A stretch of DNA of 64,000 bases from Hydrocarboniclastica marina. GTDB taxonomy: Bacteria; Pseudomonadota; Gammaproteobacteria; Pseudomonadales; Oleiphilaceae. A program made the translations under genes and the position numbers. The notes beneath the pieces are model-generated. The model was not told where the DNA came from, did no database searches, and was given only the letters and a program-made list of their open reading frames with translations. The stretch is from assembly GCF_004851605.1 (NCBI RefSeq), contig NZ_CP031093.1, forward strand, positions 3,596,692-3,660,691, read 5' to 3'. Numbering within the stretch: position 1 is the stretch's first letter; each line of letters starts with the position of its first letter. This document shows, piece by piece, positions 1-9,375 of this stretch.

Positions 1-1502
1 CCGAATACGGCATCCAGATCGGCTCGGCCATGGAAGCGATTCTGCTATCCATAGCTCTGGCTCAAAGACTGTTCAACGACAGGCAGGAGCGTATGGCTGC
101 GCAGGAGGCACGCCTTCGTGAGCATGCGGAGCGCCGCCGGGCAGAACTGAAACTGATGCACCAGGCCCTGCACCACCCCATCACGGGGCTACCCAACCGG
201 GGTTGTTATGAAATGCTGGTCAAAGACCTTACCCAGCACCGGGAAAACAGGCGCTACGCCGTCGGCGTTATTCAGTTGCTGGACTACACGACGCTTCATA
301 AAACGCTCGGGCATAACAATACCGACAGACTGATCGCGAAGGCCGCTCAGCGCTTTAACCGTATTCTGGGTGAAATCCCGGGCGTCGAGATTATTGAGCA
401 GTCCGAGCACGAACGTTTTTATCTTGCCACCCTTGAGATGAGCGCCTTTGCATTTGTGCTGGACGCTTCGACGGCGGAGCAGACTAAAGAGAAACTGGAC
501 CGCTGCCTGAACCGTCTCCGTGAGCCCTTTCAGTATCTTGGTATGGAGCTTTCCCTGGCTCCGGCCTGCGGTCTGGCCATTTTTCCCGATCACGGTACCG
601 ACATCGGCAATTTGATCAGACAGGCCTATATTGCCCAGGAAACCGCGAACGGGCCGGGGCATAGCCTGGCGTTCTACCTCAGCGACGAAGACCCTTACAG
701 CGCCCACCGCCTGACCATCGGCACGGAACTGAAGCGCGCCCTTGCAACCAACGAGCTGGCGCTGTATTACCAGCCCAAACTCAGGTTGTCCGACATGCAG
801 GTGGTTGGCGTAGAAGCACTGATACGGTGGCCACGCCGCGAAACCGAAGTTTCTGCGGAAGCGCTGATAGCTGTGGCGGAACAGACCGGCCTGATCAAGC
901 CCCTCACGCGCTGGGTTCTGACTCAGGCGCTATCGGCAAGGGGCAAGCTGCAGGCTGCCGGCTACGACGTCACCGTCTCGGTCAACATTTCACCTAATAA
1001 TCTGCGTGAACCGGACCTCGCCGAGTTCATTCAGGCGCTCATGAGGGTGAACCCGTCCCATCAGGGGAAAATCCTGCTGGAACTGACCGAAACCTCGGTC
1101 ATGCTGGACCCTGCAAACTCCCTGCGGGTTCTGCAGGCCCTTGTCGACGCGGGCATTCCCATCAGCATCGACGACTTTGGCTCGGGTTATTCTTCGCTGT
1201 CCTACATCAAGCGTTTGCCGGCAAGCGAGATCAAAATAGACCGCTCGCTCGTCACCGAGCTCTGCCACCAGCCCGACGACCGGGTTATCGTCAACACGAC
1301 CATCGGGATGTGCCATAGCCTGGGCTATCACGTCGTGGCAGAGGGAGTGGAAGACATTGAGACACAAACACTGCTGCACAGGATGGGCTGTGACCAGATC
1401 CAGGGCTACATCCTGACCCGCCCTGTACCCCTGGCCCAGCTGTTCGAATGGCTGGCGAAAAGAAGCGGTCAAACCCGATCCCGGCGGGCCGATTCATTCT
1501 GA
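1..1502 (+). CDS. GGDEF/EAL c-di-GMP protein, 5' end cut by the window (probable phosphodiesterase)
   Basis: The frame is open from base 3, so the gene begins before the window; the Met at base 30 is internal. The first residues (EYGIQIGSAMEAILLS) look like the last membrane helix of a 7TMR-DISM sensor, followed by a coiled, Arg/Glu-rich linker. The GGDEF domain comes next (LTGLPNR-like ITGLPNRGCYE is present), but the GGDEF signature itself is replaced by a stretch reading LEMSAFAF, so cyclase activity is unlikely. The EAL domain keeps EALIRW, the Asn of VNIS, ELTET, DDFGSGYSSL, the Lys of IKIDRS and EGVE, which fits an active c-di-GMP phosphodiesterase. The membrane/DISM assignment rests only on the short visible tail. 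It is transcribed towards tesB, which lies on the opposite strand. Confidence 0.88.
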   Translation, partial: EYGIQIGSAMEAILLSIALAQRLFNDRQERMAAQEARLREHAERRRAELKLMHQALHHPITGLPNRGCYEMLVKDLTQHRENRRYAVGVIQLLDYTTLHKTLGHNNTDRLIAKAAQRFNRILGEIPGVEIIEQSEHERFYLATLEMSAFAFVLDASTAEQTKEKLDRCLNRLREPFQYLGMELSLAPACGLAIFPDHGTDIGNLIRQAYIAQETANGPGHSLAFYLSDEDPYSAHRLTIGTELKRALATNELALYYQPKLRLSDMQVVGVEALIRWPRRETEVSAEALIAVAEQTGLIKPLTRWVLTQALSARGKLQAAGYDVTVSVNISPNNLREPDLAEFIQALMRVNPSHQGKILLELTETSVMLDPANSLRVLQALVDAGIPISIDDFGSGYSSLSYIKRLPASEIKIDRSLVTELCHQPDDRVIVNTTIGMCHSLGYHVVAEGVEDIETQTLLHRMGCDQIQGYILTRPVPLAQLFEWLAKRSGQTRSRRADSF

Positions 1503-1581
1503 AACCTGTTTGATCCGGCTGCTTGACTCCGACGGTCGATGGCCGGAGTCACGTGCCATGCAAACATAGCTAGAAACGGGT

Positions 1582-2445
1582 TCAGGATTTCATATGCTTT
1601 CGAATCAGCGCTTCCTGGGTGGTCGAGGCCACCAGCCGGCCCGCCGGATCGAAAATATTACCCCTGCTGAAGCCACGACCGCCCGAAGAGCTCGGGCTAT
1701 CCATGTCGTAGAGTAGCCATTGGTCCATACGGAATTCGCGATGAAACCAAATGGCGTGGTCAAGGCTTGCGACCTGGAGCCGGGGGTCCATGAAGGTCAC
1801 GCCATGGGGGTTTATAGACGTGCCCAGAAGGCCGAAATCTGACGCATAGGCCAGCAGGCACCGGTGTAAAGTCGGGTCATCGGGTAATTCGCCCAGCGCC
1901 CGCATCCAGTGCTGCTTGTGCGGCCTTTCTACCGACGGCTTGAGCGGATCACCGGGATTAACGGGACGGATCTCAATGGCGCGCTCTTTCAGCAGCAGTT
2001 CCCGAGAGCGTTCTGGCATGTACGCCTCGAGTTTGCGCCGGAGATCCAGCTCCGTATTGAGTGTCTCGTATCCGGGCGCGGCCGGCATCTCGAACTGATG
2101 TTCCAGGCCTTCCTCCTCGACCTGGAATGATACGATCGCAGTCAGGATCTCCTTGCCACTTTGCCGTGCCATCACCCTCCGGGTCGAGAAACTGCCGCCG
2201 TCGCGGACACGGTTGACCTCGTAGTCGATAGGCTCACGGGCATCGCCCGGCCGCAGAAAGTACGCATGCAGGGAGTGGGCAAGCCGGTCATCAACGGTTC
2301 TGCTTGCCGCCATCAGCGCCTGGCCGAGGACCTGGCCGCCGAACACACTCGGAAAACCAAGATCCTGGCTATCACCGCTGAAGTGATCATTTCCGACCGG
2401 CGCCAGATCGAGTAAGTCGACCAGCTCGCGGGTGACGTCCTGCAT
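1582..2445 (-). CDS. tesB: Acyl-CoA thioesterase II (TesB)
   Basis: A 287-residue double-hotdog thioesterase, the usual TesB length. It hydrolyses acyl-CoAs to free fatty acid and CoA in the cytoplasm. Visible family marks are FGGQVLGQAL and HSLHAYFLRPGD in the N-terminal hotdog, and ASDFGLLGTS, SLDHAIWFHR, YDMDSPSSSGGRGF and the STTQE segment in the C-terminal one. The catalytic Asp (ASDF) and Gln (TTQE) of the E. coli enzyme are present, and the position of the catalytic Thr carries Ser (ASLDH), a common substitution in the family. It is convergent with the GGDEF/EAL gene and appears monocistronic. Confidence 0.95.
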   Translation of the reverse strand: MQDVTRELVDLLDLAPVGNDHFSGDSQDLGFPSVFGGQVLGQALMAASRTVDDRLAHSLHAYFLRPGDAREPIDYEVNRVRDGGSFSTRRVMARQSGKEILTAIVSFQVEEEGLEHQFEMPAAPGYETLNTELDLRRKLEAYMPERSRELLLKERAIEIRPVNPGDPLKPSVERPHKQHWMRALGELPDDPTLHRCLLAYASDFGLLGTSINPHGVTFMDPRLQVASLDHAIWFHREFRMDQWLLYDMDSPSSSGGRGFSRGNIFDPAGRLVASTTQEALIRKHMKS

Positions 2446-2667
2446 AGCTACTCCTAGTTAGTAGTCCACTAATTGATTAGTACATAGCGCCCAGTCTGGG
2501 CTTAGCGTCTGGGCTCCGCGCTTCGCAAGCGCTTGCAACTGAGGCTCATCCCGGGTTTTCCTGAGCCAGAGGTAGAGCGCCGGCGAACTAGCCGTGACCG
2601 ACCGCACGGCGTTATATTAGCGCCATGGCAGTATAAATCCCACGCGACTTAATGGACCAACACAGCG

Positions 2668-3105
2668 ATGAACATCCGGCCCCTGAAAGCGCCCTTCGCC
2701 ATTATTGTCGTTATGGTGCCGGTGGTATTCGGGTTCTGGTATGCCGATCTGGCACTGGCAGAGCCGGAAAGATTCGATTGGCGAGTTATTGCGGAAGATG
2801 TCGCGGCACCGACCCAAAGCCCTACACCAGAATCCCAGCAGGACGAACCCAATCCCGTAGTTTTGCCAGTCCCGCAAGAGGAGCCCCGGGCAGAACCTAA
2901 AAGCGACGCCGGCTGGCATTGGATAAAGCCCAAGGTGGCGGATAATCCCGGAAGCGGCTTGGGGCGCACCGCCGTCCAGTTGGCCGAATCCGAGCAGGAA
3001 CGTGACCTCGCCCAGCGGCAGACAGTACTGGACGGCATTTTGCCAGGCCACCTCAGCGGCCTCGCGCCCCTGGCCGTCGAGTCAGGCATAGAATATCGCT
3101 TCTAG
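2668..3105 (+). CDS. Hypothetical protein with N-terminal membrane anchor or signal
   Basis: A 145-residue protein I do not recognise. Residues 8-32 form one hydrophobic segment (AIIVVMVPVVFGFWYADLAL) after a short basic start, ending in an ALA-E that could be a signal peptidase site. The rest is Pro-, Glu- and Gln-rich, low in hydrophobics and probably periplasmic and disordered. No clear ribosome-binding site precedes the ATG. An overlapping antisense frame of similar length exists at 2617-3051, but it lacks any protein-like character. It converges with the rubredoxin reductase gene 27 bases away. I am moderately sure it is a gene. Confidence 0.55.
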   Translation: MNIRPLKAPFAIIVVMVPVVFGFWYADLALAEPERFDWRVIAEDVAAPTQSPTPESQQDEPNPVVLPVPQEEPRAEPKSDAGWHWIKPKVADNPGSGLGRTAVQLAESEQERDLAQRQTVLDGILPGHLSGLAPLAVESGIEYRF

Positions 3106-3132
3106 GGCGCGTCGCCGCAGGGTTGCCTTAAT

Positions 3133-4296
3133 CTACTGGTGCAGTTTCGGCATTTCCTTGGCCAGCGCCTGTTTTTCGGGTGCAAACTTTCCGGTCAGGG
3201 CGAATCCCAACAGCTGGCCATCAGCCCCCGTGAACAACGCCCGCGTGTCGTTGCCCTCCACTTCGCACTCCCAATGGCCCTCAGCGCCGAGCGGCGGTGG
3301 GCACACCGCAGTGGGACAGCAGGGCGTCTTGACCATCACCGGCATAGCACCGTAGTTGACTTCGGTGGGCTCACCCGCGAGCGTCTTCGCCAGCGCGCGT
3401 GCGGATGCCATCAGCGGCAGGACATAAAGCAGCACATAGCCGTCCACCTCAGCACAATCGCCGAGCGCATATACATCGTCCGCACTGGTCTGAAGCGTCC
3501 GGCCTACCGCAATGCCACGCCCAACCTCAAGGCCAGCCGCGCGCGCCAGTTCAGTGCGGGGGCGCAACCCGACCGCAGAAATTATGAGATCCGTTTCAAG
3601 CACTTCGCCGTTAGCCAAGTGCACATCAACACCGCCGGTACTGTTGCGGTCGACTCGCTCAACAACAGTCTCAAGATGAAAGCGAACGCCTTCTGCCTCC
3701 AAAGCACGACGTATTGCTTCTCCACCTTCAGGCGGCATCAGCCCCGGCAGGGTCGTGTCAGAGGGGGCCACGACGTCGATATCAAATCCGCCGAGCCGCA
3801 GGTCGTTAGCGAACTCACAGCCGATCAGGCCGGCGCCCATGATGACCACACGCTTTTTCTTGGCGAGCGCGCGGCGGAAATCCCGGTAGTCGATCAGGTC
3901 GTTTATGGAGTAGACCGCATCGCGTGCGTTACCGCCGAGATCCAGCCGGATCACATCGGCCCCCCAAGCGAGCACCAGCTTGCTGTACTGAAGGGATTCG
4001 TCACCGAGACGGACCCTGTGGTTGGCTGTATCCAGGCCGGTGACCGTGGTAAAGGTACGGATAGTAATATCGAGCTGCCGGGCCATCGTATCGGCGTCAG
4101 CCTGTGCCAGTTCATCCGCTTCCTTGCCCTTGGTGAAACCGGTCGAGAGCATGGGTTTGGAATAACTGTGGCCATCGTCGGCGGTGATCATTATCACCGG
4201 TGTGGTTTTGTCCAGCTTGCGGAATTCCCGCACCAGCGAATATCCGGCAAGGCCGGTGCCGATAATCACTACAGGGGCGTCGTCGTTTCTCGTCAT
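3133..4296 (-). CDS. Rubredoxin-NAD(+) reductase, FAD-dependent
   Basis: A 387-residue pyridine-nucleotide-disulphide-type oxidoreductase that passes electrons from NADH through FAD to rubredoxin. The start at 4296 follows GGAAAGGATA, a good ribosome-binding site; an upstream in-frame ATG would add 20 unrelated residues. It shows the FAD-binding VVIIGTGLAGYSLVREF at the N terminus, the NAD-binding VVIMGAGLIGCEFANDL near residue 150, and the FAD-closing DVYALGDCAEV near residue 280. The rubredoxin gene lies about 125 bases upstream on the same strand, and the pair is also adjacent in Pseudomonas (rubA/rubB). Such pairs serve alkane hydroxylases or oxidative-stress electron transfer; the partner oxidase is not in this window. 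Confidence 0.93.
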   Translation of the reverse strand: MTRNDDAPVVIIGTGLAGYSLVREFRKLDKTTPVIMITADDGHSYSKPMLSTGFTKGKEADELAQADADTMARQLDITIRTFTTVTGLDTANHRVRLGDESLQYSKLVLAWGADVIRLDLGGNARDAVYSINDLIDYRDFRRALAKKKRVVIMGAGLIGCEFANDLRLGGFDIDVVAPSDTTLPGLMPPEGGEAIRRALEAEGVRFHLETVVERVDRNSTGGVDVHLANGEVLETDLIISAVGLRPRTELARAAGLEVGRGIAVGRTLQTSADDVYALGDCAEVDGYVLLYVLPLMASARALAKTLAGEPTEVNYGAMPVMVKTPCCPTAVCPPPLGAEGHWECEVEGNDTRALFTGADGQLLGFALTGKFAPEKQALAKEMPKLHQ

Positions 4297-4421
4297 TATC
4301 CTTTCCACCATTGGTCCGGCAACCGGTTGTCCTGCTTTGCCGGAAACACCCATCATCCCAAGTTACCTGCCAGTGCCAATACACAGGCTCTGAAATAACC
4401 CAGGCTGCGCCAGTTGCCGGT

Positions 4422-4589
4422 TTAGCCGATCTCGATCATTTCAAAATCTTCTTTGCCTACACCGCAGTCGGGACAGACCCAATCGTCTGGCACGTCTTCC
4501 CAGGCAGTGCCCGGCGCGATGTTGTCTTCGGGCCAGCCTTGTGCCTCGTCATAAATCCAGCCACATACTACACACTGCCATTTCTTCAC
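4422..4589 (-). CDS. rubA: Rubredoxin (55 residues, GTG start)
   Basis: A 55-residue iron-sulphur-free iron protein that carries single electrons to a partner oxidase or reductase. The sequence begins MKKWQCVVCGWIYDEAQG and contains the two Cys-X2-Cys-Gly knuckles (CVVCG near residue 6, CPDCG near residue 39) that bind one Fe, plus the conserved WxxxPDDWVCP region. The start is GTG, preceded at a proper distance by GGAGGA. The length and spacing match type I rubredoxins exactly. It sits directly upstream of the rubredoxin reductase gene on the same strand. Confidence 0.95.
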   Translation of the reverse strand: MKKWQCVVCGWIYDEAQGWPEDNIAPGTAWEDVPDDWVCPDCGVGKEDFEMIEIG

Positions 4590-4929
4590 CTGAGAATCCT
4601 CCGGATACGGTCGTGATTAAATTTTTGAGACGACATCATACTTTGATACGCCCCCAGGCCCAAGGAGACTGTACAAAACATCGGCGATGCAGGTCGGCCA
4701 CGAGAGGCGCTGACAAGCACCAGCACCCGACCCGGCGAACGTACAGCCTTCCTGCGCACGCCGGCCGGTCGGATTCGGGCTTCCCGCCCAACGCCAAGCC
4801 GGGGCAACGATGAAAGGGATAACTGTTTAATCAGGGCAGATGCACGTTATAATCACGCCCTTTTCCGGCTGGACGGACGCGCCCCTCAGGCCAACAACTC
4901 CTCACCTGAACCGACTGAGCAGGCCCCCT
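4590..4929. promoter_or_regulatory. Divergent intergenic region of rubredoxin and hpt; -10 box for hpt at 4848-4853
   Basis: This 340-base gap separates the leftward rubredoxin gene from rightward hpt. A perfect TATAAT lies at 4848-4853, which would put an hpt start site near 4860 and a leader of about 70 bases; the matching -35 (TTTAAT-like near 4826) is poor. On the other strand TATGAT (complement of 4634-4639) could serve rubredoxin. Open frames across the gap have no protein-like character. Box assignments are by eye. Confidence 0.4.
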
Positions 4930-5487
4930 ATGAGTCAAACCCTTGCCGATATGCAGCAAATCCTGGATGAGGCAGACTGCCTCTGTCCGGAGGCTGAAGT
5001 GCAGGCGGCGATCACGCGCATGGCCCGTGCGATCACGGAGAAACTGGGCGACAGGAACCCGGTGCTGTTCTGTGTCATGAATGGCGGCCTGATCTTCACG
5101 GGGCAGCTGCTGACGCAGCTGCATTTTCCTCTGCAAGCCGAGTACCTGCACGCAAGCCGATACCGTCACGAAACGTCTGGCGGCAGGCTGGAATGGAAGG
5201 TCGAACCCAACTTCGACCTCAGGGGCCGGTCCGTTCTGATCCTGGACGATATTCTCGACGAGGGCACCACCCTGCTGGGCATATCCGACTGGTGCGCGGC
5301 CCAGGGTGCCCGCGAGGTACTGACAGCGGTACTGGTGGAAAAAGACCACGCCCGCAAGGCCCGCCCTGGACTGAAAGGCGATTTCACCGGCCTAGTAATC
5401 GAGGATCGCTTTCTGTTCGGCTATGGCATGGATTACAAAGGCTACTGGCGAAACGCCCCGGGTATCTATGCGGTCAAAGGGCTTTAG
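4930..5487 (+). CDS. hpt: Hypoxanthine-guanine phosphoribosyltransferase
   Basis: A 185-residue purine salvage enzyme that makes IMP or GMP from hypoxanthine or guanine plus PRPP in the cytoplasm. The PRPP-binding loop reads VLILDDILDEGTTL (residues about 98-111). FCVMNGGLIFTGQLL and the C-terminal FGYGMDYKGYWRNAPGIYAVKGL-type end are typical of the Pseudomonas enzyme. The ATG at 4930 gives the family length; the frame stays open upstream, but the 30 extra residues are not family-like. It lies in the same direction as ubiC 95 bases downstream and may or may not be cotranscribed with it. Confidence 0.93.
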   Translation: MSQTLADMQQILDEADCLCPEAEVQAAITRMARAITEKLGDRNPVLFCVMNGGLIFTGQLLTQLHFPLQAEYLHASRYRHETSGGRLEWKVEPNFDLRGRSVLILDDILDEGTTLLGISDWCAAQGAREVLTAVLVEKDHARKARPGLKGDFTGLVIEDRFLFGYGMDYKGYWRNAPGIYAVKGL

Positions 5488-5582
5488 CCGGCCCTCACTG
5501 AGCCGGGCCGTCTGAACTCTTAGGAACCCATGCTTTTCTTCAGTCTCTCGCCTTATAAACTCTCGTCGCCAAGGCCGTTGGA

Positions 5583-6200
5583 ATGTCGCCAGCTGTTCAT
5601 GCTTTAGCCTACCAGGACGCACGTTTTGCAAGTCGGGCCGACTTTCAGTTGCCGCGACATCGACGGCTGGAGCTGCACCGTCCGGGATCACTCTCAAAGT
5701 GGCTGCAGCGGTGGTGTCCAGGCACGCTACCCGTAACCGTGCTGCGCCAGGGCCAGTGCCTGCCCACCCCGGATGAGGCCCGCCTGCTGGCGTTGAAGCC
5801 GCGAGAACGGGTCTGGGTTCGGGAAGTATGGTTAGGGCCGTCGGAGGCGCCCTGGGTGAAAGGCCGCACGGTGACGCCGCTGCGGGAGATGAAGGGACGG
5901 CTGCAGGCCCTACGGAACCTGGGCACCCGGCCGCTCGGATCAGTGCTGTTCACCGGCCCAGCCTGGCACCGCAGTGCCTTCCTCGTAGGCTACCTGCTGC
6001 CACCCGACAGTCACGCGCACCCTCTGCCTGCCCGGCGTTCGATCTTCTCCCATGGACAGAGCAGGCTGCTTGTCACCGAGGGTTTCTGCAATGCGTACTG
6101 GCAAAGGCTGGAGGCCGAGAATGCGGCTCGTCCTCGCGGGCTACCCGCCCGGGCCGGGCAATCAGCGTCGCGACCGAATGTAGCGAGTGATCATGTCTGA
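5583..6200 (+). CDS. ubiC: Chorismate lyase (UbiC)
   Basis: A 205-residue enzyme that splits chorismate to 4-hydroxybenzoate and pyruvate, the first committed step of ubiquinone synthesis. Family marks are the WLTDxGSL-like [23 protein letters not shown] near the N terminus, VWVREVWL, and the [11 protein letters not shown] segment near residue 117. The C terminus (about 25 residues, Arg/Pro/Ala-rich) runs past the usual end. Its stop overlaps the first codons of ubiA, so the two are translationally coupled, and they act on consecutive steps. Confidence 0.9.
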   Translation: MSPAVHALAYQDARFASRADFQLPRHRRLELHRPGSLSKWLQRWCPGTLPVTVLRQGQCLPTPDEARLLALKPRERVWVREVWLGPSEAPWVKGRTVTPLREMKGRLQALRNLGTRPLGSVLFTGPAWHRSAFLVGYLLPPDSHAHPLPARRSIFSHGQSRLLVTEGFCNAYWQRLEAENAARPRGLPARAGQSASRPNVASDHV

Positions 6201-7074
6201 GTTGATACAGCGCTTTCGCGCGCGGCTACCTGACTACATTCAGCTTATGCGGCTCGACCGCCCGATCGGCAGCTTGCTGCTGCTGTGGCCGACCCTTTGG
6301 GCGCTCTGGTTGGCCGCGGACGGCACACCGGCCTGGGGCAACCTTATCGTTTTTGTTGTCGGTGTATTTTCCATGCGTGCGGCAGGCTGCGTTATCAATG
6401 ACTTTGCTGACAGAAAGGTCGATCGCCACGTCAAACGTACCCACGGTCGTCCCCTGACCCAGGGGCGAATTCCTGCCTGGCATGCGGTAGTTTTATTCCT
6501 GGCGCTCGCCTTTCTGTCTTTTCTGTTGGTGGTGTTCTTCACCAATACCTTGACGATCTACCTTTCTTTCGTCGGGTTGGTGCTGGCGTTTATCTATCCC
6601 TTCATGAAGCGCTATACGCACCTGCCCCAACTCTTTCTGGGCATGGCATTTTCCTGGGCCATTCCGCTCGCCTGGGCAGCACAGGCCGGCGAGATTACAC
6701 CGGTGACGTGGCTGGTTTTTGTGGCCAATGTCCTCTGGACAGTCGCCTATGACACGCTCTACGCCATGGTCGACCGGGACGATGACCTTCGCATTGGCAT
6801 CAAGTCGACCGCCATTCTCTTCGGCGATGCCGACCGGCTGATCGGGGGCGCCCTGCAGCTGTTGACACTGGTTATTCTTTTCATGATCGGCAGCCAGACT
6901 GAACGCGGCCTTTGGTTCTTCGCGGGTGTGGTCGCGATGGGGCTATTTTTCGCTTACCAGCAGTTCCTCATCCGCGGGCGCCAGCGCGAAGCCTGCTTCA
7001 AGGCGTTTCTCAACAACAACTGGGCGGGAATGGCGGTATTCGGCGGCTTGTTCCTCGACTACGCGCTACACTGA
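6193..7074 (+). CDS. ubiA: 4-hydroxybenzoate polyprenyltransferase (UbiA)
   Basis: An integral membrane prenyltransferase of 293 residues that attaches the polyprenyl tail to 4-hydroxybenzoate. Both Mg-diphosphate motifs are intact: [15 protein letters not shown] (residues about 68-82) and [19 protein letters not shown] (about 190-208). Eight or so hydrophobic helices are spread over the length. The ATG at 6193 is preferred to the in-frame GTG two codons upstream. It overlaps ubiC by 8 bases and is followed after 115 bases by phoB, the order also found in Pseudomonas. Confidence 0.95.
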   Translation: MSELIQRFRARLPDYIQLMRLDRPIGSLLLLWPTLWALWLAADGTPAWGNLIVFVVGVFSMRAAGCVINDFADRKVDRHVKRTHGRPLTQGRIPAWHAVVLFLALAFLSFLLVVFFTNTLTIYLSFVGLVLAFIYPFMKRYTHLPQLFLGMAFSWAIPLAWAAQAGEITPVTWLVFVANVLWTVAYDTLYAMVDRDDDLRIGIKSTAILFGDADRLIGGALQLLTLVILFMIGSQTERGLWFFAGVVAMGLFFAYQQFLIRGRQREACFKAFLNNNWAGMAVFGGLFLDYALH

Positions 7075-7093
7075 GACTTGGGAGCGACACAGC

Positions 7094-7127
7094 CTGTCAT
7101 AAAACTGCAACCTGGTGCAGGTGTAAT
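7094..7127 (+). promoter_or_regulatory. Pho box and -10 element of phoB
   Basis: Two 7-base PhoB half-sites, CTGTCAT at 7094-7100 and CTGCAAC at 7105-7111, are separated by the A/T-rich AAAA, giving the 18-base Pho box. TGTAAT at 7122-7127 lies 10 bases downstream and can act as the -10, the spacing expected when PhoB replaces a -35 element. phoB starts about 60 bases further on. This predicts autoregulation of phoB(R) under phosphate starvation. Confidence 0.85.
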
Positions 7128-7189
7128 GGCACGCAACAAGACTGCAATCGGGTGGTCACATTGCTGCTCCAAGCCAACAGGTCGCGCTC

Positions 7190-7882
7190 ATGTCAGGAAA
7201 AACCGTACTTATTGTCGACGACGAAACGTCCATCAGGGAAATGATTGCAGTGGCGCTGGAAATGGCCGATTACGACTATCTCGAAGCGTCAAATGCCAAG
7301 GAAGCTCACGAGTTGGCCGTCGACCGCAAGCCGGACCTGATCCTTCTGGACTGGATGCTACCGGGCACAAGCGGCATCGAGCTGGCTCGCCGCCTCAAGC
7401 GCGAGTCCATCACCGCTGAAATCCCCATCATCATGCTTACCGCCAAAACCGAAGAAGACAATAAAATACAGGGCCTGGAAGTAGGCGCTGATGATTACAT
7501 TACCAAGCCTTTTTCGCCCAAGGAGATGGTCGCCCGGCTCAAAGCCGTGTTGCGTCGCACCACCCCTGCCGGGGTCGAGACGCCCATAGAAGTCGACGGC
7601 CTTCACCTGGATCCGATCGGTCACCGGGTCAGCGGGCACGGCGAGCCGTTAAGCATGGGACCAACTGAATACCGGCTTTTGCAGTTTTTCATGAGCCACC
7701 AGGAGCGGGTGTATACCCGGGGCCAGTTGCTGGATCAGGTCTGGGGAGGCAATGTTTACGTCGAGGAGAGAACCGTCGACGTGCATATCCGGCGGTTGCG
7801 CAAGGCCCTCGGCGCACAGCATGATCATCTTATTCAGACGGTCCGGGGAACGGGCTACCGTTTTTCAAATCGTGCCGGCTAG
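7190..7882 (+). CDS. phoB: Phosphate regulon response regulator PhoB
   Basis: A 230-residue OmpR-family regulator. The receiver has the acidic pair at residues 10-11, the phosphoacceptor Asp54 (LLDWMLPG) and Lys106 (ITKPFSP). The C-terminal winged helix holds the [14 protein letters not shown] start, [17 protein letters not shown] recognition helix and the final VRGTGYRFS hairpin. Length and sequence match PhoB closely. It activates pst and other phosphate genes by binding Pho boxes; one is present in its own promoter and another before pstS. phoR follows 137 bases downstream. Confidence 0.96.
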   Translation: MSGKTVLIVDDETSIREMIAVALEMADYDYLEASNAKEAHELAVDRKPDLILLDWMLPGTSGIELARRLKRESITAEIPIIMLTAKTEEDNKIQGLEVGADDYITKPFSPKEMVARLKAVLRRTTPAGVETPIEVDGLHLDPIGHRVSGHGEPLSMGPTEYRLLQFFMSHQERVYTRGQLLDQVWGGNVYVEERTVDVHIRRLRKALGAQHDHLIQTVRGTGYRFSNRAG

Positions 7883-8019
7883 CGTACCCGCAGTGGTCAT
7901 TTGCAGACACACCAGCGCCGGCACCTGATCGCGGAGCCTCGACGGTCAGGCGCCAGCTCTCTACGAGAACTGAACGGGGCTGGTGAAACGGTTCGCGATC
8001 TGAACGCACGGGACATTAC

Positions 8020-9375
8020 ATGCATTTCAACCGCAAGCCTTATCTGAAGCGTCTGGCCCTTTACCTTTTCCTGGCTTCGGTTGCAGGCCTTCTGGTCGGC
8101 CAGTTGCCGTGGGTACTGCTGGCCGCCGTTTCCGGCTATCTTTTCTGGACGATCAGGCACGCCTTACGCTTACAGCGATGGCTGGCTCACCCGAACCTCA
8201 ACGAAGAACCTCCGGAGGCGCGAGGCCTCTGGGGCGAACTCTTTGACGGCCTCTACCGGATGCAGCGGCGCCACCTGCACGACCGCGACCGCCAGCAGGC
8301 GCTGGTTGACCGTATTCAGGAATCAACCAACTCGCTTCGGGACGGCGTCGTCATGACGGATGCGCGCGGGCGGCTGGAATGGTGGAATATTTCGGCGGAA
8401 CGCTTCCTGGGGCTTAAAGGGCCTGTTGACCAGGGCCAGGTTATCCACAACCTGATCCGGGCACCCCAGTTCCGGGCCTATTTCGAAGCCAAGCGCTACG
8501 CGGATCCTCTGGAGTTGCAGTCGCCAGCGCATCCGCACCTTAAACTGCAGTTCGAGATCAACCTGTTCGGTGACAACGATCGCCTGATCACCGTGAAAGA
8601 TGTGTCCCGCCTGCATCACCTGGAGTCCATGCGTAAGGACTTCGTCAGCAACGTCTCCCACGAACTGCGCACGCCGCTTACAGTGATAACCGGCTACCTG
8701 GAGACGCTCGGCGAACAAAGTGATGCGTTGCCGCCACGCTGGGGCAAGGCACTGCAAAGTATGGCGCGCCAGGCCGCCCGCATGGACGCGCTGGTTAATG
8801 ACCTGATTCTGCTCGCCAAGCTGGAAAGTGATGACACCATTCGCAATCGCGACAAGCGCACGGTCGTCGGCCCACTGTTGCGGAGTATCGAGCAGGACGC
8901 CATCAGCCTCAGCGGTGGCGCAAACCACCATATTGAGTTGACGGACGAAGGCCCTGAACAGCTGTTCGGCGATGAAAACCAGCTGCGTAGCGCTTTTTCC
9001 AACATTGTATTCAACGCGGTCCGCTATTCACCGCCTGACGGGCGCATTCAGCTCCGCTGGTGGTCCGACTCAGAGGGCGCCCACTTTTCTGTCCGTGATC
9101 AGGGTGACGGTATCGACCCAATCCATATCCCACGCCTGACAGAACGCTTCTATCGCGCAGACCCGAGCCGCCACCAGGACAGCGGCGGCACCGGCCTCGG
9201 TCTGGCGATCGTCAAACATGTGTTACTGAATCACGACGGCAAGCTGGAAATCAAAAGCGAACTGGGCGTTGGTAGCGAGTTTATCTGTCACTTGCCGACC
9301 GCCAGAATTGCTGAGCCCGGCGAGCCCGAGACAGATGACAGCATTGCCTTGAGCGGCGGCCTTCAGCGTGACTGA
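8020..9375 (+). CDS. phoR: Phosphate regulon sensor histidine kinase PhoR
   Basis: A 451-residue membrane kinase. Two hydrophobic helices at residues about 11-45 form the membrane hairpin without a large periplasmic loop, followed by a PAS region (about 100-195). The H box is FVSNVSHELRTPLTVITGYL with His214. The N box (FSNIVFNAVRYSPP), DQGDGIDP and GGTGLGLAIVKHVL complete the ATPase domain. With PhoU and PstSCAB it senses transporter state and phosphorylates PhoB. GGGA precedes the ATG. Its stop overlaps by 13 bases the stop of the convergent response-regulator gene. Confidence 0.95.
   Translation: MHFNRKPYLKRLALYLFLASVAGLLVGQLPWVLLAAVSGYLFWTIRHALRLQRWLAHPNLNEEPPEARGLWGELFDGLYRMQRRHLHDRDRQQALVDRIQESTNSLRDGVVMTDARGRLEWWNISAERFLGLKGPVDQGQVIHNLIRAPQFRAYFEAKRYADPLELQSPAHPHLKLQFEINLFGDNDRLITVKDVSRLHHLESMRKDFVSNVSHELRTPLTVITGYLETLGEQSDALPPRWGKALQSMARQAARMDALVNDLILLAKLESDDTIRNRDKRTVVGPLLRSIEQDAISLSGGANHHIELTDEGPEQLFGDENQLRSAFSNIVFNAVRYSPPDGRIQLRWWSDSEGAHFSVRDQGDGIDPIHIPRLTERFYRADPSRHQDSGGTGLGLAIVKHVLLNHDGKLEIKSELGVGSEFICHLPTARIAEPGEPETDDSIALSGGLQRD

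Noticed and set aside
2617-3051. 144-residue minus-strand frame opposite the small anchored protein
   Set aside because: It lacks hydrophobic patterning and a family resemblance, and the plus-strand frame has a clear signal-like N terminus.
3139-4398. 419-residue plus-strand open frame
   Set aside because: It is the antisense of the clear rubredoxin reductase gene; it has no motif and is an effect of high GC content.
5489-5510. Hairpin CGGCCC/GGGCCG after hpt as a terminator
   Set aside because: The stem is only six bases with a ten-base loop and no T-run; too weak to list.
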